A DNA stretch of 64,000 nucleotides, from contig NZ_WTLI01000024.1 of assembly GCF_011421635.1 (NCBI RefSeq), positions 1 through 64,000 of the forward strand, given 5' to 3'. The stretch is from Paenibacillus turpanensis (GTDB lineage Bacteria > Bacillota > Bacilli > Paenibacillales > YIM-B00363). Of the stretch, positions 17,727 to 25,984 are shown piece after piece (within the stretch, counting starts at the first letter, position 1; every line of letters begins with the position of its first letter). The notes beneath the pieces were generated by a model. The model was not told the origin of the DNA. It saw only the letters and a program-made list of their open reading frames with translations, and searched no databases. The position numbers and the translations under genes were made by a program.

Positions 17727-17755
17727 TAGGCACACAAGATCTAGTGTTGTATAAT
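17727..17755 (+). promoter_or_regulatory. nrdJ promoter
   Basis: The -35-like TAGGCA (17727-17732), a 17-base spacer and the perfect -10 TATAAT (17750-17755) lie about 160 bases before nrdJ. Confidence 0.65.
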
Positions 17756-17780
17756 GAAACACGCACACAACATATAGTGC
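17732..17780 (+). promoter_or_regulatory. pair of NrdR boxes
   Basis: Box 1 is ACACAAGATCTAGTGT (17732-17747), nearly a perfect palindrome. Box 2 is ACACAACATATAGTGC (17765-17780). Both fit the NrdR consensus (acaCwAtATaTwGtgt). Their centres are 33 bases apart, about three helical turns, which is the spacing NrdR uses. The boxes flank the -10 box, so NrdR with (d)ATP should repress nrdJ. No nrdR gene is in the window. Confidence 0.85.
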
Positions 17781-17830
17781 CTGGTACATAAACTATTTAA
17801 CACCAGTGCAGGCGGAAAATGCCGAACCCA

Positions 17831-17866
17831 AGAAATCGCGCTAGATCAACGATTTCTCCGGTTTTT
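17831..17866 (+). promoter_or_regulatory. leader hairpin before nrdJ
   Basis: AGAAATCG (17831-17838) and CGATTTCT (17850-17857) form a hairpin followed closely by a T5 run (17862-17866). It sits in the transcribed leader, so it could act as an attenuator; it may also be incidental. The rest of the 17409-17913 gap holds the promoter and NrdR boxes; upstream of them I see no gene. Confidence 0.35.
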
Positions 17867-17913
17867 CGACATTTTCGTGTATGTTGTATTTTTTTTTGGG
17901 AGGTCGCTGCGTT

Positions 17914-20562
17914 TTGGAGACGAAGCAACTGTTGGATAAGAAAGCAAGCCGATTAGAAGGTTTAAGCGAGAAAATTTTTCTTGATCGATACGCGATGAAG
18001 GATGCCGACTCGAACAACACGAAGGTCGGTGACGTTGTTCTTGTGTTAACGAAGGATGATCCGAAATTCCCGGCAAAGGAAGTTGGGGAGGTTATCGCGC
18101 GTAACGGCAAGAATGTAACTGTAAAGCTTCGCAGCGGCGACACCATCGAATCTAGCATTGAGAAGCTAACCTTGACGGTGGAGAAGACTCCAGACGAGCT
18201 TTGGGACCGTTTGGCTAAGGCGATGGCTTCGGTTGAGGCCCCGGAAAAACAGCAGGAATGGACTGAAAAGTTTCGATATATACTTGATGATTGGAAGCTC
18301 GTTCCAGGCGGACGGATTGCTGCCGGAGCGGGAGCAAGCGACGAGCTGACGTTGTTCAACTGTTACGTCATTCCATCGCCGCATGACAGCCGCGGCGGCA
18401 TTATGCAGACGCTGAGCGAAATGACGGAAATTATGTCCCGCGGCGGCGGCGTAGGAATTAACCTTTCTTCGCTTCGTCCGCGCCGTTCGATTGTGCAGGG
18501 CGTGAACGGCTCTTCTAGCGGTGCTGTTTCTTGGGGCGGTCTGTTCAGCTACACGACCGGTTTGATTGAGCAGGGCGGCTCGCGCAGAGGCGCGCTCATG
18601 CTCATGATTAACGATTGGCACCCGGATCTGCTTGATTTTATTACCGTGAAGCAAACGATGGGCCAAGTTACGAATGCGAACTTGTCCGTATGCGTGAGCA
18701 ACGGGTTTATGAAGGCTGTAAAGGAAGATCTGGAATGGGAGCTTGTTTTCCCAGACACGAAAGCGGAAGGCTACGATGAGCTGTGGGACGGCGATCTGGC
18801 CAAGTGGAAGCAGCTCGGTAAGCCGGTAAAGCATTACCGTACCGTCCGTGCCCGCGAAGTATGGCATACGATTATTGAATCTGCCTGGAAATCGGCGGAG
18901 CCGGGCATTGTATTTATGGAATACTACAACGAAATGTCCAACAGCTGGTACTTCAACCCGATTATTTGTACGAATCCGTGCGGTGAGCAGGGATTGCCGG
19001 CTTGGGGCGTTTGTAACCTGTCTGCGATTAACCTTTCCAAGTTCTATGATGCGGAGAACCATGATGTCGCTTGGGAGGATCTCGCGAAGACGGTTCAATA
19101 CTCTGTACGCTTCTTGGATAATGTCATCGATAAGACACCATATCACTTTGAAGAAAACCAGAAGAATCAAACCAGTGAACGCCGTGTCGGCCTAGGCTCA
19201 ATGGGTCTTGCCGAGCTGATGATCAAGCTTGAAATCCGTTACGGCAGCCCGGAATCACTTGAGTTCCTGGATAAGCTGTACGGCTTCATGGCGAAGGAAG
19301 CTTATGTCGCTTCCGCGAATATCGCCGGAGAGAAGGGCTCGTTCACACAGTTCGATTACGAGAAGTTCATGCAGTCCGGCTTCATGAAGAACATCGTGAA
19401 GGAGTTTCCGGAGGTTGGAACTTCGATCAAGAAGAACGGAATGCGCAACGTTACGGTTATTACCCAAGCTCCGACTGGAAGCACGGGTACGATGGTTGGA
19501 ACCTCTACAGGCATTGAGCCTTACTTTGCCTTTGAATATTATCGTCAAAGCCGACTTGGCTTCGATAAACAGTACGTACCGATCGCGCAGGAATGGAAGG
19601 ATAAGCATCCGGGACAGGAGCTTCCGGCTCACTTCGTAACGGCTATGGATTTATCCGCTGAAGACCATATTCGCGCGCAAGCGGCGATCCAAAGATGGGT
19701 GGACAGCTCCATTTCGAAGACGGCCAACTGTCCGTCGGACTTTACCGTTGAAGAGACGAAGCGTCTTTATGAGCTCGCTTTTGACCTTGGCTGTAAGGGC
19801 GTTACGATTTACCGTGACGGCAGCCGTGATGTTCAGGTGCTTTCGACCGATAAGAAAGACGGCAAGAAGGACGAGAAGGCGACTGCATCGACCGAAGTTG
19901 AATCTGCAGCTGCAGCCGTGTCTGCTTCTACCGAAGGTCAAGACACACAGGCAATTGCAAGCCTCAATGGCTCGTTGAATGCAGGGGTCGACGCGAAAAC
20001 CGAAGAGGTCTTTGATCAAGAGTACCGCCGCCGTCCGCAGGTTCTGCGAGGCAGCACGTACAAAATCAATACGCCATTCGGCATGGCATATATTACGATT
20101 AACGATATGAACGGCACGCCGAGCGAGATTTTCCTTAATGTCGGCAAAGCGGGCTCCGACGTATTCGCCATGGCAGAAGCGTTGGGACGTGTCTGCTCCT
20201 TATTCCTTCGTTATGGAGACCATGGCAATAAGGTTAGCCTGCTGATTAAGCATTTGAAGGGCATTGGCGGGTCGGGCGCCATCGGCTTCGGCGCCAACCG
20301 TGTTGAGTCGATTGCGGATGCGGTAGCCAAAGCGCTTGAGATGCATCAGGAAGGCAGCACAAGCTTAGCGGAAGCGGGAGCTGGGGCTCATCAGGCGGCT
20401 GCGCTGAAGGAAGCGCCGGTGGCGTACACGGCAGCTGCGCCGGCAGCATCGAAGCCAACGGCGATCTCTACCGATCTTTGCCCGTCCTGCGGCTCGGCAG
20501 CGCTCGTGAACACGGAAGGCTGCAAGACTTGCAGCAACTGCGGGTACAGCCGTTGTAGTTAA
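17914..20562 (+). CDS. nrdJ: adenosylcobalamin-dependent (class II) ribonucleotide reductase
   Basis: This 882-residue enzyme reduces ribonucleotides to deoxyribonucleotides with a B12-generated thiyl radical. Key stretches are LFNCYVIPSPHDSRGGI with the active-site cysteine, GGGVGINLSSLRPR, NPCGEQGLPAWGVCNLSAINL with the radical Cys and Glu, and APTGSTGTMVGTSTGIEP. After an A/S/E/K-rich linker (about residues 640-710), a C-terminal domain ends in two CxxC pairs (CPSCGS, CKTCSNCGYSRC) that re-reduce the active site. The TTG at 17914 follows GGGAGG by 10 bases. It needs B12, which the uptake operon at 58-61 kb could supply. Confidence 0.95.
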   Translation: METKQLLDKKASRLEGLSEKIFLDRYAMKDADSNNTKVGDVVLVLTKDDPKFPAKEVGEVIARNGKNVTVKLRSGDTIESSIEKLTLTVEKTPDELWDRLAKAMASVEAPEKQQEWTEKFRYILDDWKLVPGGRIAAGAGASDELTLFNCYVIPSPHDSRGGIMQTLSEMTEIMSRGGGVGINLSSLRPRRSIVQGVNGSSSGAVSWGGLFSYTTGLIEQGGSRRGALMLMINDWHPDLLDFITVKQTMGQVTNANLSVCVSNGFMKAVKEDLEWELVFPDTKAEGYDELWDGDLAKWKQLGKPVKHYRTVRAREVWHTIIESAWKSAEPGIVFMEYYNEMSNSWYFNPIICTNPCGEQGLPAWGVCNLSAINLSKFYDAENHDVAWEDLAKTVQYSVRFLDNVIDKTPYHFEENQKNQTSERRVGLGSMGLAELMIKLEIRYGSPESLEFLDKLYGFMAKEAYVASANIAGEKGSFTQFDYEKFMQSGFMKNIVKEFPEVGTSIKKNGMRNVTVITQAPTGSTGTMVGTSTGIEPYFAFEYYRQSRLGFDKQYVPIAQEWKDKHPGQELPAHFVTAMDLSAEDHIRAQAAIQRWVDSSISKTANCPSDFTVEETKRLYELAFDLGCKGVTIYRDGSRDVQVLSTDKKDGKKDEKATASTEVESAAAAVSASTEGQDTQAIASLNGSLNAGVDAKTEEVFDQEYRRRPQVLRGSTYKINTPFGMAYITINDMNGTPSEIFLNVGKAGSDVFAMAEALGRVCSLFLRYGDHGNKVSLLIKHLKGIGGSGAIGFGANRVESIADAVAKALEMHQEGSTSLAEAGAGAHQAAALKEAPVAYTAAAPAASKPTAISTDLCPSCGSAALVNTEGCKTCSNCGYSRCS

Positions 20563-20632
20563 GGGGGTTTGGTTCTTTAAAGAACACTCCCCGCGACACA
20601 CAGAAAAAAACGAAATAATTCAGGGTATCAAG

Positions 20633-20674
20633 CCACGATGAGACTAACACTCGCATCGTGGTTTTTCTTTTTTT
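20633..20674 (+). terminator. rho-independent terminator
   Basis: CCACGATG (20633-20640) and CATCGTGG (20654-20661) form a hairpin followed by TTTTTC and a T7 run. Confidence 0.85.
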
Positions 20675-21060
20675 ATAATCGCCGCGGCGGTTCTTCAAAA
20701 AATCCGCCGGACACGTAAAAATGCAAATCCGGTCGTGAGCCAAGGGCCCAGATCACTGGTACTACTGATTGGACCGATGACGAGCCCTTATCGGCTATAC
20801 GTGAATGTTGTGTTATTGCCGCGATACGTGTATGAATCTCGAAAAATGCATAACAGCTTAAATAGTGTTAAGCGTGGGTTATCACAAATCAAATCCTACA
20901 AGAAGCCTTAATTTAGAAACTAACCGCGAAGGAGTAGAGCTCTTGCTTACATAGAAGCAAGGGCTTGCCATTTGGCGATGCACGATTTGGAATATGCGTT
21001 CTTATTGAACAAAGATCGTACTATTTTCCAATAAAAATGATATGTGCTTATGCACAGAAA
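20675..21060. other. intergenic stretch before the sugar regulator
   Basis: About 390 bases without a convincing gene. A 22-codon reading starts at an ATG near 20849 but has no ribosome site. Farther right, a stop-free stretch (RALAYIEARACHLAMHDLEY) lacks a start and could be an old relic. The right edge leads into the promoter and cre-like site of the response regulator. I see nothing else I can support. Confidence 0.4.
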
Positions 21061-21064
21061 AGAG

Positions 21065-21090
21065 TATATTATTTGTTGATAACGCTTTCA
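21065..21090 (+). promoter_or_regulatory. -10 box and cre-like site before the two-component operon
   Basis: TATATT (21065-21070) is followed by TGATAACGCTTTCA (21077-21090), a full match to the CcpA cre form TGWNANCGNTNWCA. Its position just after the -10 box would block initiation or early elongation, the usual mode of catabolite repression. A LacI-type regulator could use a similar site. Confidence 0.6.
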
Positions 21091-21107
21091 TTTTAAGGGG
21101 GATGAAT

Positions 21108-22655
21108 GTGAGAACGATAATGATCGTGGACGATGAGGTTCGGCAAGTTAAATCTCTCTCAGCGGTCATCCGAAGAATTCGTCCGACGTATCGGACCTTG
21201 GAAGCGACGGATGTAAAGATGGCCTGGGAGCTACTGGAGCTTGAACAGATCGATGCGGTGCTCACCGATATTCGGATGCCGGAGGAAGACGGTCTTACCC
21301 TTGTTGAATGGATTGCTACCAAGAAGCCTCATATTCGAACGGTAATCATTAGCGGCTACGGTCAATTCGATTATGCGCAGAAAGCTATTGAGCATCGGGT
21401 TGCCGAATATCTTATCAAACCAATTGGTCTTTCGGATATTGAGCGCATTATCGTTAAGCTGGAGGGACTATTCGAACAAGACAATAAACATCAGGAGTTG
21501 AGCAAAGAACGCTATTGGCATCAGGCCATTAAAGGCATTCTTACCGAGGAGCAACGGCAACTAATGGAAAGATATGCGCCTTCTGATGGTCCGGGGCTTG
21601 CCCTCGTGTTTGAGATGAGCGGCACTGCCGGTATGGACCGAATGGCATTGCTTAAAGAGCGTTGGACTGTCGAAACTGTTGTCCTCGGACAGTGTGAGAC
21701 ATTTACCGATTTTAACGAGCATCATATCGTGAGTCTTGTTTGGCTGAACCATAATATTGTGGCTAAGCCGTCAGAAATGGTAATGAAGATCAGCCGAGCG
21801 TTGGAGCGTGTAAGGGCGGACGGTTTTGAGGACATTTCCGTGGGAGTGAGCCGTGTCTACGCGCACTTTCATATGGATGTGATCGTTTCGTATGGTGAAG
21901 CAGTACTAGCATTGCGGCACCGGTTCTATGCATTGGAGGATACAGTCTTCTGGAGATCGGATGTTCAGCCATTTATAGAGAAAGTATCGCCAAACGCGAA
22001 GGAGATCACGGAACCGCTTATTTCGGCAATCAAGGCGGATGAACGCAGCCGGGCACTACAACTGGTGAATTCCTTCTTCCAGCCGAGAGAGACGTCGCCA
22101 TATCCAGAACCGGGACTGATCCGAGATGAAGTAAGTCTCATGGTATGGCAGCTTCTCCACGGCTTGAAAAGTCTTTTACCTGCGGACGACGATGAGTGGG
22201 AGTATGGACGGTTGCGGAAGAAGTTCAACCGATACCGGGATTACCAAGAGCTTCGGCTTAGGTTTAAAGAGTTCGTCCTGCAGCTAATAGAATTGGCCAA
22301 GAAGACGAATTTAGATAAGAACGGTCTTCTGATTCTCCGTTGCCAGAATTATCTTCAGCAGCATTACATGGACGATATTTCGCTTGAGTCGGTTGCAGCA
22401 ATGTTTCATTTTAACTCATCGTATTTCAGCAATTTATTTAAACAGCGAACAGGGATAAACTTTACGGAATATCTTCTGGATCTGCGCATTAACAAAGCAA
22501 AGCTGATGCTGGAGCAATCAGATGACAAAATTTCGAGTATCTCGTTGAGGACGGGATTCAAAACCCCCGCATATTTCAACAAAATGTTTAAACGCGAAAC
22601 CGGCATATCGCCCAAAGCGTTTCGGCAAATGCAAGGCAGCGGTGCCGCAAAATGA
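21108..22655 (+). CDS. YesN-like response regulator with AraC output domain
   Basis: This 515-residue protein has an N-terminal receiver (TIMIVDDE, phospho-acceptor in VLTDIRMPEEDG, YLIKPI), a middle region of unknown fold, and a C-terminal AraC pair of helix-turn-helix motifs (LESVAAMFHFNSSYFSNLFKQ, then ISLRTGFKTPAYFNKMFKRETG). Such regulators switch on neighbouring sugar uptake and glycosidase genes. GTG 21108 lies 6 bases after AAGGGGG; the ATG at 21102 touches the ribosome site but is possible. It overlaps the kinase gene by 4 bases. Confidence 0.88.
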   Translation: MRTIMIVDDEVRQVKSLSAVIRRIRPTYRTLEATDVKMAWELLELEQIDAVLTDIRMPEEDGLTLVEWIATKKPHIRTVIISGYGQFDYAQKAIEHRVAEYLIKPIGLSDIERIIVKLEGLFEQDNKHQELSKERYWHQAIKGILTEEQRQLMERYAPSDGPGLALVFEMSGTAGMDRMALLKERWTVETVVLGQCETFTDFNEHHIVSLVWLNHNIVAKPSEMVMKISRALERVRADGFEDISVGVSRVYAHFHMDVIVSYGEAVLALRHRFYALEDTVFWRSDVQPFIEKVSPNAKEITEPLISAIKADERSRALQLVNSFFQPRETSPYPEPGLIRDEVSLMVWQLLHGLKSLLPADDDEWEYGRLRKKFNRYRDYQELRLRFKEFVLQLIELAKKTNLDKNGLLILRCQNYLQQHYMDDISLESVAAMFHFNSSYFSNLFKQRTGINFTEYLLDLRINKAKLMLEQSDDKISSISLRTGFKTPAYFNKMFKRETGISPKAFRQMQGSGAAK

Positions 22656-24505
22656 AGTCATGGATTCGAACCTTAAAAGAAGGTCGGTTGCATACGAAGC
22701 TGCTCCTTACATATGTCATGCTGCTCACAGGTACCATCCTTATCTTTGGCATCAGCGACTTTCGTCTGAATCGTAGTACAGTGCTCGATATGGCGCAAAA
22801 GGATGTCTTCACCATCGTCCGAAAAAACAACGAAATTATTGATGCGAAATTTTCACGGATCCGCGAGATGATCTACGGATTTATGGAGGATGATGATTTT
22901 TATGAGACGTTCTCGAGACTTGACAAGAACAATAAGACGGCCGTGCTTGCGGCCGATATACGGATAAAAAGGATTCTAGACAAGTATTTTGCGCAGTCAC
23001 AAGATCTGTATTCCGTGCAAATAGCGACTTCTTATTTCATTTTCGGCACGTCTTCTTCAGCGAATAGCGAGCACGCGAAAAATTTCATACCTATTAGTGG
23101 ATTCGGAAATACCCAATTGGACCGGACGGCCAAGGAGGGGGAGGGGAAAATTCAGTGGGTGCCGACATATAACTTTGCAGATATGTACCAAGTTTCGTAT
23201 CTCAAGAGTATGGAATATGATTATAAGTATTTGTTTTCCGCTGTATCCTTAATTCAAGGCTCTTACTATAAGGGTAAATTCCGAGCTTATACGGATCTTG
23301 AGGACAAGCCGACTCTGCTGCTGAATTTCAAGGATTCCTTATTTACAAATGTGTTTGAAGACAGCATTCCCGTCAGAGGCTCTTCCTATATGGTCGTCGA
23401 CTCGAACGGTCAGATTATCGCACATACCGATCGTTCTTTACTGACAACAAAGGTAGGTCTTCCAATGCTTAAGGAATTAATGAATGACAAAAGCGGCGTA
23501 CGAATGGCCAGGATCGGCGGAGAACAGCAAGTGCTTGCTTTTGCTCGATCGAATATTACGGGATGGCTGAGTATAGCCGTCATTCCTCCAAGCGAGCTGT
23601 TGGCCCCAATAACGAAGCAGTACGTTCGAAACATGTTAATTTCTGTAGCCATCATTACCGTTGTATTTGTTGCGTTTTCCTATTTTCTTTCGATGCTCAT
23701 TACGAATCCGTTCCGTACCATGATTCGGGCGATCGTCAATACGGGGGAAGGGAGGTTCGAAACACGTTTTGAACAGAGCGGTAGCTATGAGTTTCGTATT
23801 TTGATGAAAAAATTCAATGATATGAATGAGAATATCGTGAAGTTGATTCAAGAAAACTACGAGACCCAGATACGTGAGAAGGAAGCTCAAATAAAAGCAC
23901 TCAACCTGCAGTTGGATCCCCATTTTATGTATAACACACTCAATATGGTCAGTCTAATGGCGCTTGAAAAAGAGGAATATGAGATTAGCGATATCGTCGT
24001 GAGTTTGTCCAAAATGTTGAAATATATGGTGAAGCAAGAGTCGAACCTAGTTCGATTTCGAGATGATCTGACGTACCTAGAAAGTTATGTGACAATTATG
24101 AGCAACCGCTTTGAGGGCGCTTTCGAAGTTATTTACGATATTGACGAACAAATGCTAGGCGATGAGGTACCGAAGTTTTTCCTGCAGCCGCTTGTTGAGA
24201 ATGCGTTCGTCCATGGCTTCAAAAAGCTGAGCCGGGGAGGGAAGCTTCGCATTTCATGCCGATGCTCGAAGGAGGCTCGGATCTATCTGATCGAGGATAA
24301 CGGGGAAGGAATGGATATGGCCAAACTGGCCTCAATGCTGGAAGGCAGCAAACACGTGGGCATTACTAACGTTAACCGTCGAATTCATATTCTCTACGGC
24401 GAGCCTTACGGTCTTCAGATTGCGTCCGTGCCCGGTCAAGGTACGACGGTGACCGTGACGCTTCCGCCTGCCCAGGAGGGACTGACTTGCGGAAAACAGG
24501 ATTAA
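22652..24505 (+). CDS. YesM-like sensor histidine kinase
   Basis: This is a 617-residue membrane kinase. One segment near residues 17-35 (LLLTYVMLLTGTILIFGI) and another near 325-350 frame a large extracellular dCache-like sensor domain. A HAMP linker, then the His_kinase motif QLDPHFMYNTLNMVSL (His424), and an ATPase domain with VENAFVHGFKKL and EDNGEGMD follow. It is the partner of the YesN-like regulator (ATGA overlap) and overlaps the tethered binding protein downstream by 19 bases, so the three are co-translated. Confidence 0.9.
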   Translation: MKSWIRTLKEGRLHTKLLLTYVMLLTGTILIFGISDFRLNRSTVLDMAQKDVFTIVRKNNEIIDAKFSRIREMIYGFMEDDDFYETFSRLDKNNKTAVLAADIRIKRILDKYFAQSQDLYSVQIATSYFIFGTSSSANSEHAKNFIPISGFGNTQLDRTAKEGEGKIQWVPTYNFADMYQVSYLKSMEYDYKYLFSAVSLIQGSYYKGKFRAYTDLEDKPTLLLNFKDSLFTNVFEDSIPVRGSSYMVVDSNGQIIAHTDRSLLTTKVGLPMLKELMNDKSGVRMARIGGEQQVLAFARSNITGWLSIAVIPPSELLAPITKQYVRNMLISVAIITVVFVAFSYFLSMLITNPFRTMIRAIVNTGEGRFETRFEQSGSYEFRILMKKFNDMNENIVKLIQENYETQIREKEAQIKALNLQLDPHFMYNTLNMVSLMALEKEEYEISDIVVSLSKMLKYMVKQESNLVRFRDDLTYLESYVTIMSNRFEGAFEVIYDIDEQMLGDEVPKFFLQPLVENAFVHGFKKLSRGGKLRISCRCSKEARIYLIEDNGEGMDMAKLASMLEGSKHVGITNVNRRIHILYGEPYGLQIASVPGQGTTVTVTLPPAQEGLTCGKQD

Positions 24506-25857
24506 TCATAATTACTGCGGTGATCATGTTTGCTATGACGTTACTCTTATGGAGATCGAATATGCGCACATCTGACCCAGACCCGCAAATAGAGTACCCG
24601 AATCATATAACGTTGAAATTTACGTATTGGGGTTCGATTGAGGAGAAAAAGGTTATCGAGCAAACGCTCTCGGAATTTACAAGAGCCTATCCATGGATTT
24701 CGATTGAGCCGATTCATTTTCCGAACTCCGACTACAATACGAAAATGATGGCGATGTCCGCTTCCAATGAAGAACCGGATTTGGCGTACATGACGACTGA
24801 GCTAGGAGAAGCATTTAGCCGAGAAAATAAATTTTTGAATCTGTTTGAATTTTTGGCTAAAGATGATGAATTAAATAAAGACGATTTTCTCGATTATATC
24901 TGGTATAAGTCCGCCGAAGACTACGCATGGGGCGTCAGTACAGCGGCAGAATGCTTTGGGCTATTCTACAGGAAGGATCTATTGAAGCAAGCAGGTGTAA
25001 ACCCGCCTTCACCGAAAGCTGAACAAGCATGGAGCTGGGGGCAACTTGTGGATGCGGCCAAGAAGCTTACGCTTGATAGTCAGGGCAGGAACGCTTACGA
25101 TCCTGCCTTTGATAAAGACCATATTGTTCGCTACGGTATCATGTTCGAGACGTGGTCGGACCCACTGAACAATTTTATTTTCAGTAATGGTGGTGATTGG
25201 GTCAGCAATGACAGGAAGCAGTTTGCACTTCAGTCGCCGCAAGCAGCGGAAGCAATTCAGCATTTGGCCGATCTAATCAATGTTCATCATGTGGCACCTT
25301 CGCCATACGAGTCGAAATCGCTTCCATCCATGAGTATGTCACTGCAGGCTGGTCTAGCAGCGATGATCGTTGATGGCCAGTGGATTAATCTTGATTTGGG
25401 TAAAGCAGGGGTCGACTTTGATATTGGTGTGCTACCTAAGCTAAAGAATAGCGTGACGGTAGGACTGAGCGGAGCGACGGTCATTTTTCGCTCATCTGAA
25501 CATCCGAAGGAAGCATGGCTGTTGTATAAGTGGCTCTCGGATCCGAGCAAATCTTTGTCTTTGTACTCCGACGGTTTATGGATGCCTGTACTAAAGAAGT
25601 GGTACACGGATCCGGTTCTTGTCGACGCATGGGTTAACTCTAATCCAGCGGCGCATCCACCAGGGTTCAGAGAAGCAATGATGAAACAGTTACTGGAAAA
25701 TGGACGACCAAGTGTTGGATATTATCTTCAGAACCAATTAGAGATTTTTCCTGAAGTCACTGAAGGATTGATTCCCGTATGGCAAGGTGAGAAAAAGGCC
25801 ATTGATGCCCTACAGGAGATCGCAAAGAAAGTAAGTGTTCTATTTTCGCAAAAATAG
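24487..25857 (+). CDS. membrane-tethered solute-binding protein, sensor-linked
   Basis: This 456-residue extracellular binding protein of the sugar family 1 type (LKFTYWGSIEEKKVIEQTLSEF, ALYRK-like LFYRKDLLKQAGV, GAAMIVDGQW-like pattern) has a plain uncleaved-looking hydrophobic anchor (GLIIITAVIMFAMTLLLW) and no lipobox cysteine. The TTG at 24487 follows AGGAGG by 7 bases. Overlap with the kinase gene suggests that it presents ligand to the sensor rather than serving the importer, as described for binding proteins in three-component sugar sensors. It resembles the importer lipoprotein at 25985. The sensor role is inferred from context. Confidence 0.75.
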   Translation: MRKTGLIIITAVIMFAMTLLLWRSNMRTSDPDPQIEYPNHITLKFTYWGSIEEKKVIEQTLSEFTRAYPWISIEPIHFPNSDYNTKMMAMSASNEEPDLAYMTTELGEAFSRENKFLNLFEFLAKDDELNKDDFLDYIWYKSAEDYAWGVSTAAECFGLFYRKDLLKQAGVNPPSPKAEQAWSWGQLVDAAKKLTLDSQGRNAYDPAFDKDHIVRYGIMFETWSDPLNNFIFSNGGDWVSNDRKQFALQSPQAAEAIQHLADLINVHHVAPSPYESKSLPSMSMSLQAGLAAMIVDGQWINLDLGKAGVDFDIGVLPKLKNSVTVGLSGATVIFRSSEHPKEAWLLYKWLSDPSKSLSLYSDGLWMPVLKKWYTDPVLVDAWVNSNPAAHPPGFREAMMKQLLENGRPSVGYYLQNQLEIFPEVTEGLIPVWQGEKKAIDALQEIAKKVSVLFSQK

Positions 25858-25887
25858 TCAAAAAAACGAATAATATTGCAATTTTGG

Positions 25888-25976
25888 CCCTCCAGCCTTT
25901 CGGTATAGTAAAGGTGTGGTTATGAAAGCGCTATACATGACGCTGTAATAGCCCACACCATACCGATCATGGAGGG
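25888..25976 (+). promoter_or_regulatory. extended inverted repeat over the binding-protein ribosome site
   Basis: Three matched blocks fold together: CCCTCCA (25888-25894) with TGGAGGG (25970-25976), CGGTAT (25901-25906) with ATACCG (25960-25965), and GGTGTGG (25913-25919) with CCACACC (25953-25959). The last arm contains the GGAGGG ribosome site of the lipoprotein gene. The loop holds a cre-like TGAAAGCGCTATAC (25923-25936, two mismatches). A -10-like TATAGT is at 25904. The fold is seen directly; a control role is inferred. Confidence 0.5.
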
Positions 25977-25984
25977 TCTTTTAT

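Noticed and set aside
18166-19170. Antisense 334-codon frame inside nrdJ
   Set aside because: No ribosome site, no domain, and it overlaps a strongly supported gene completely.
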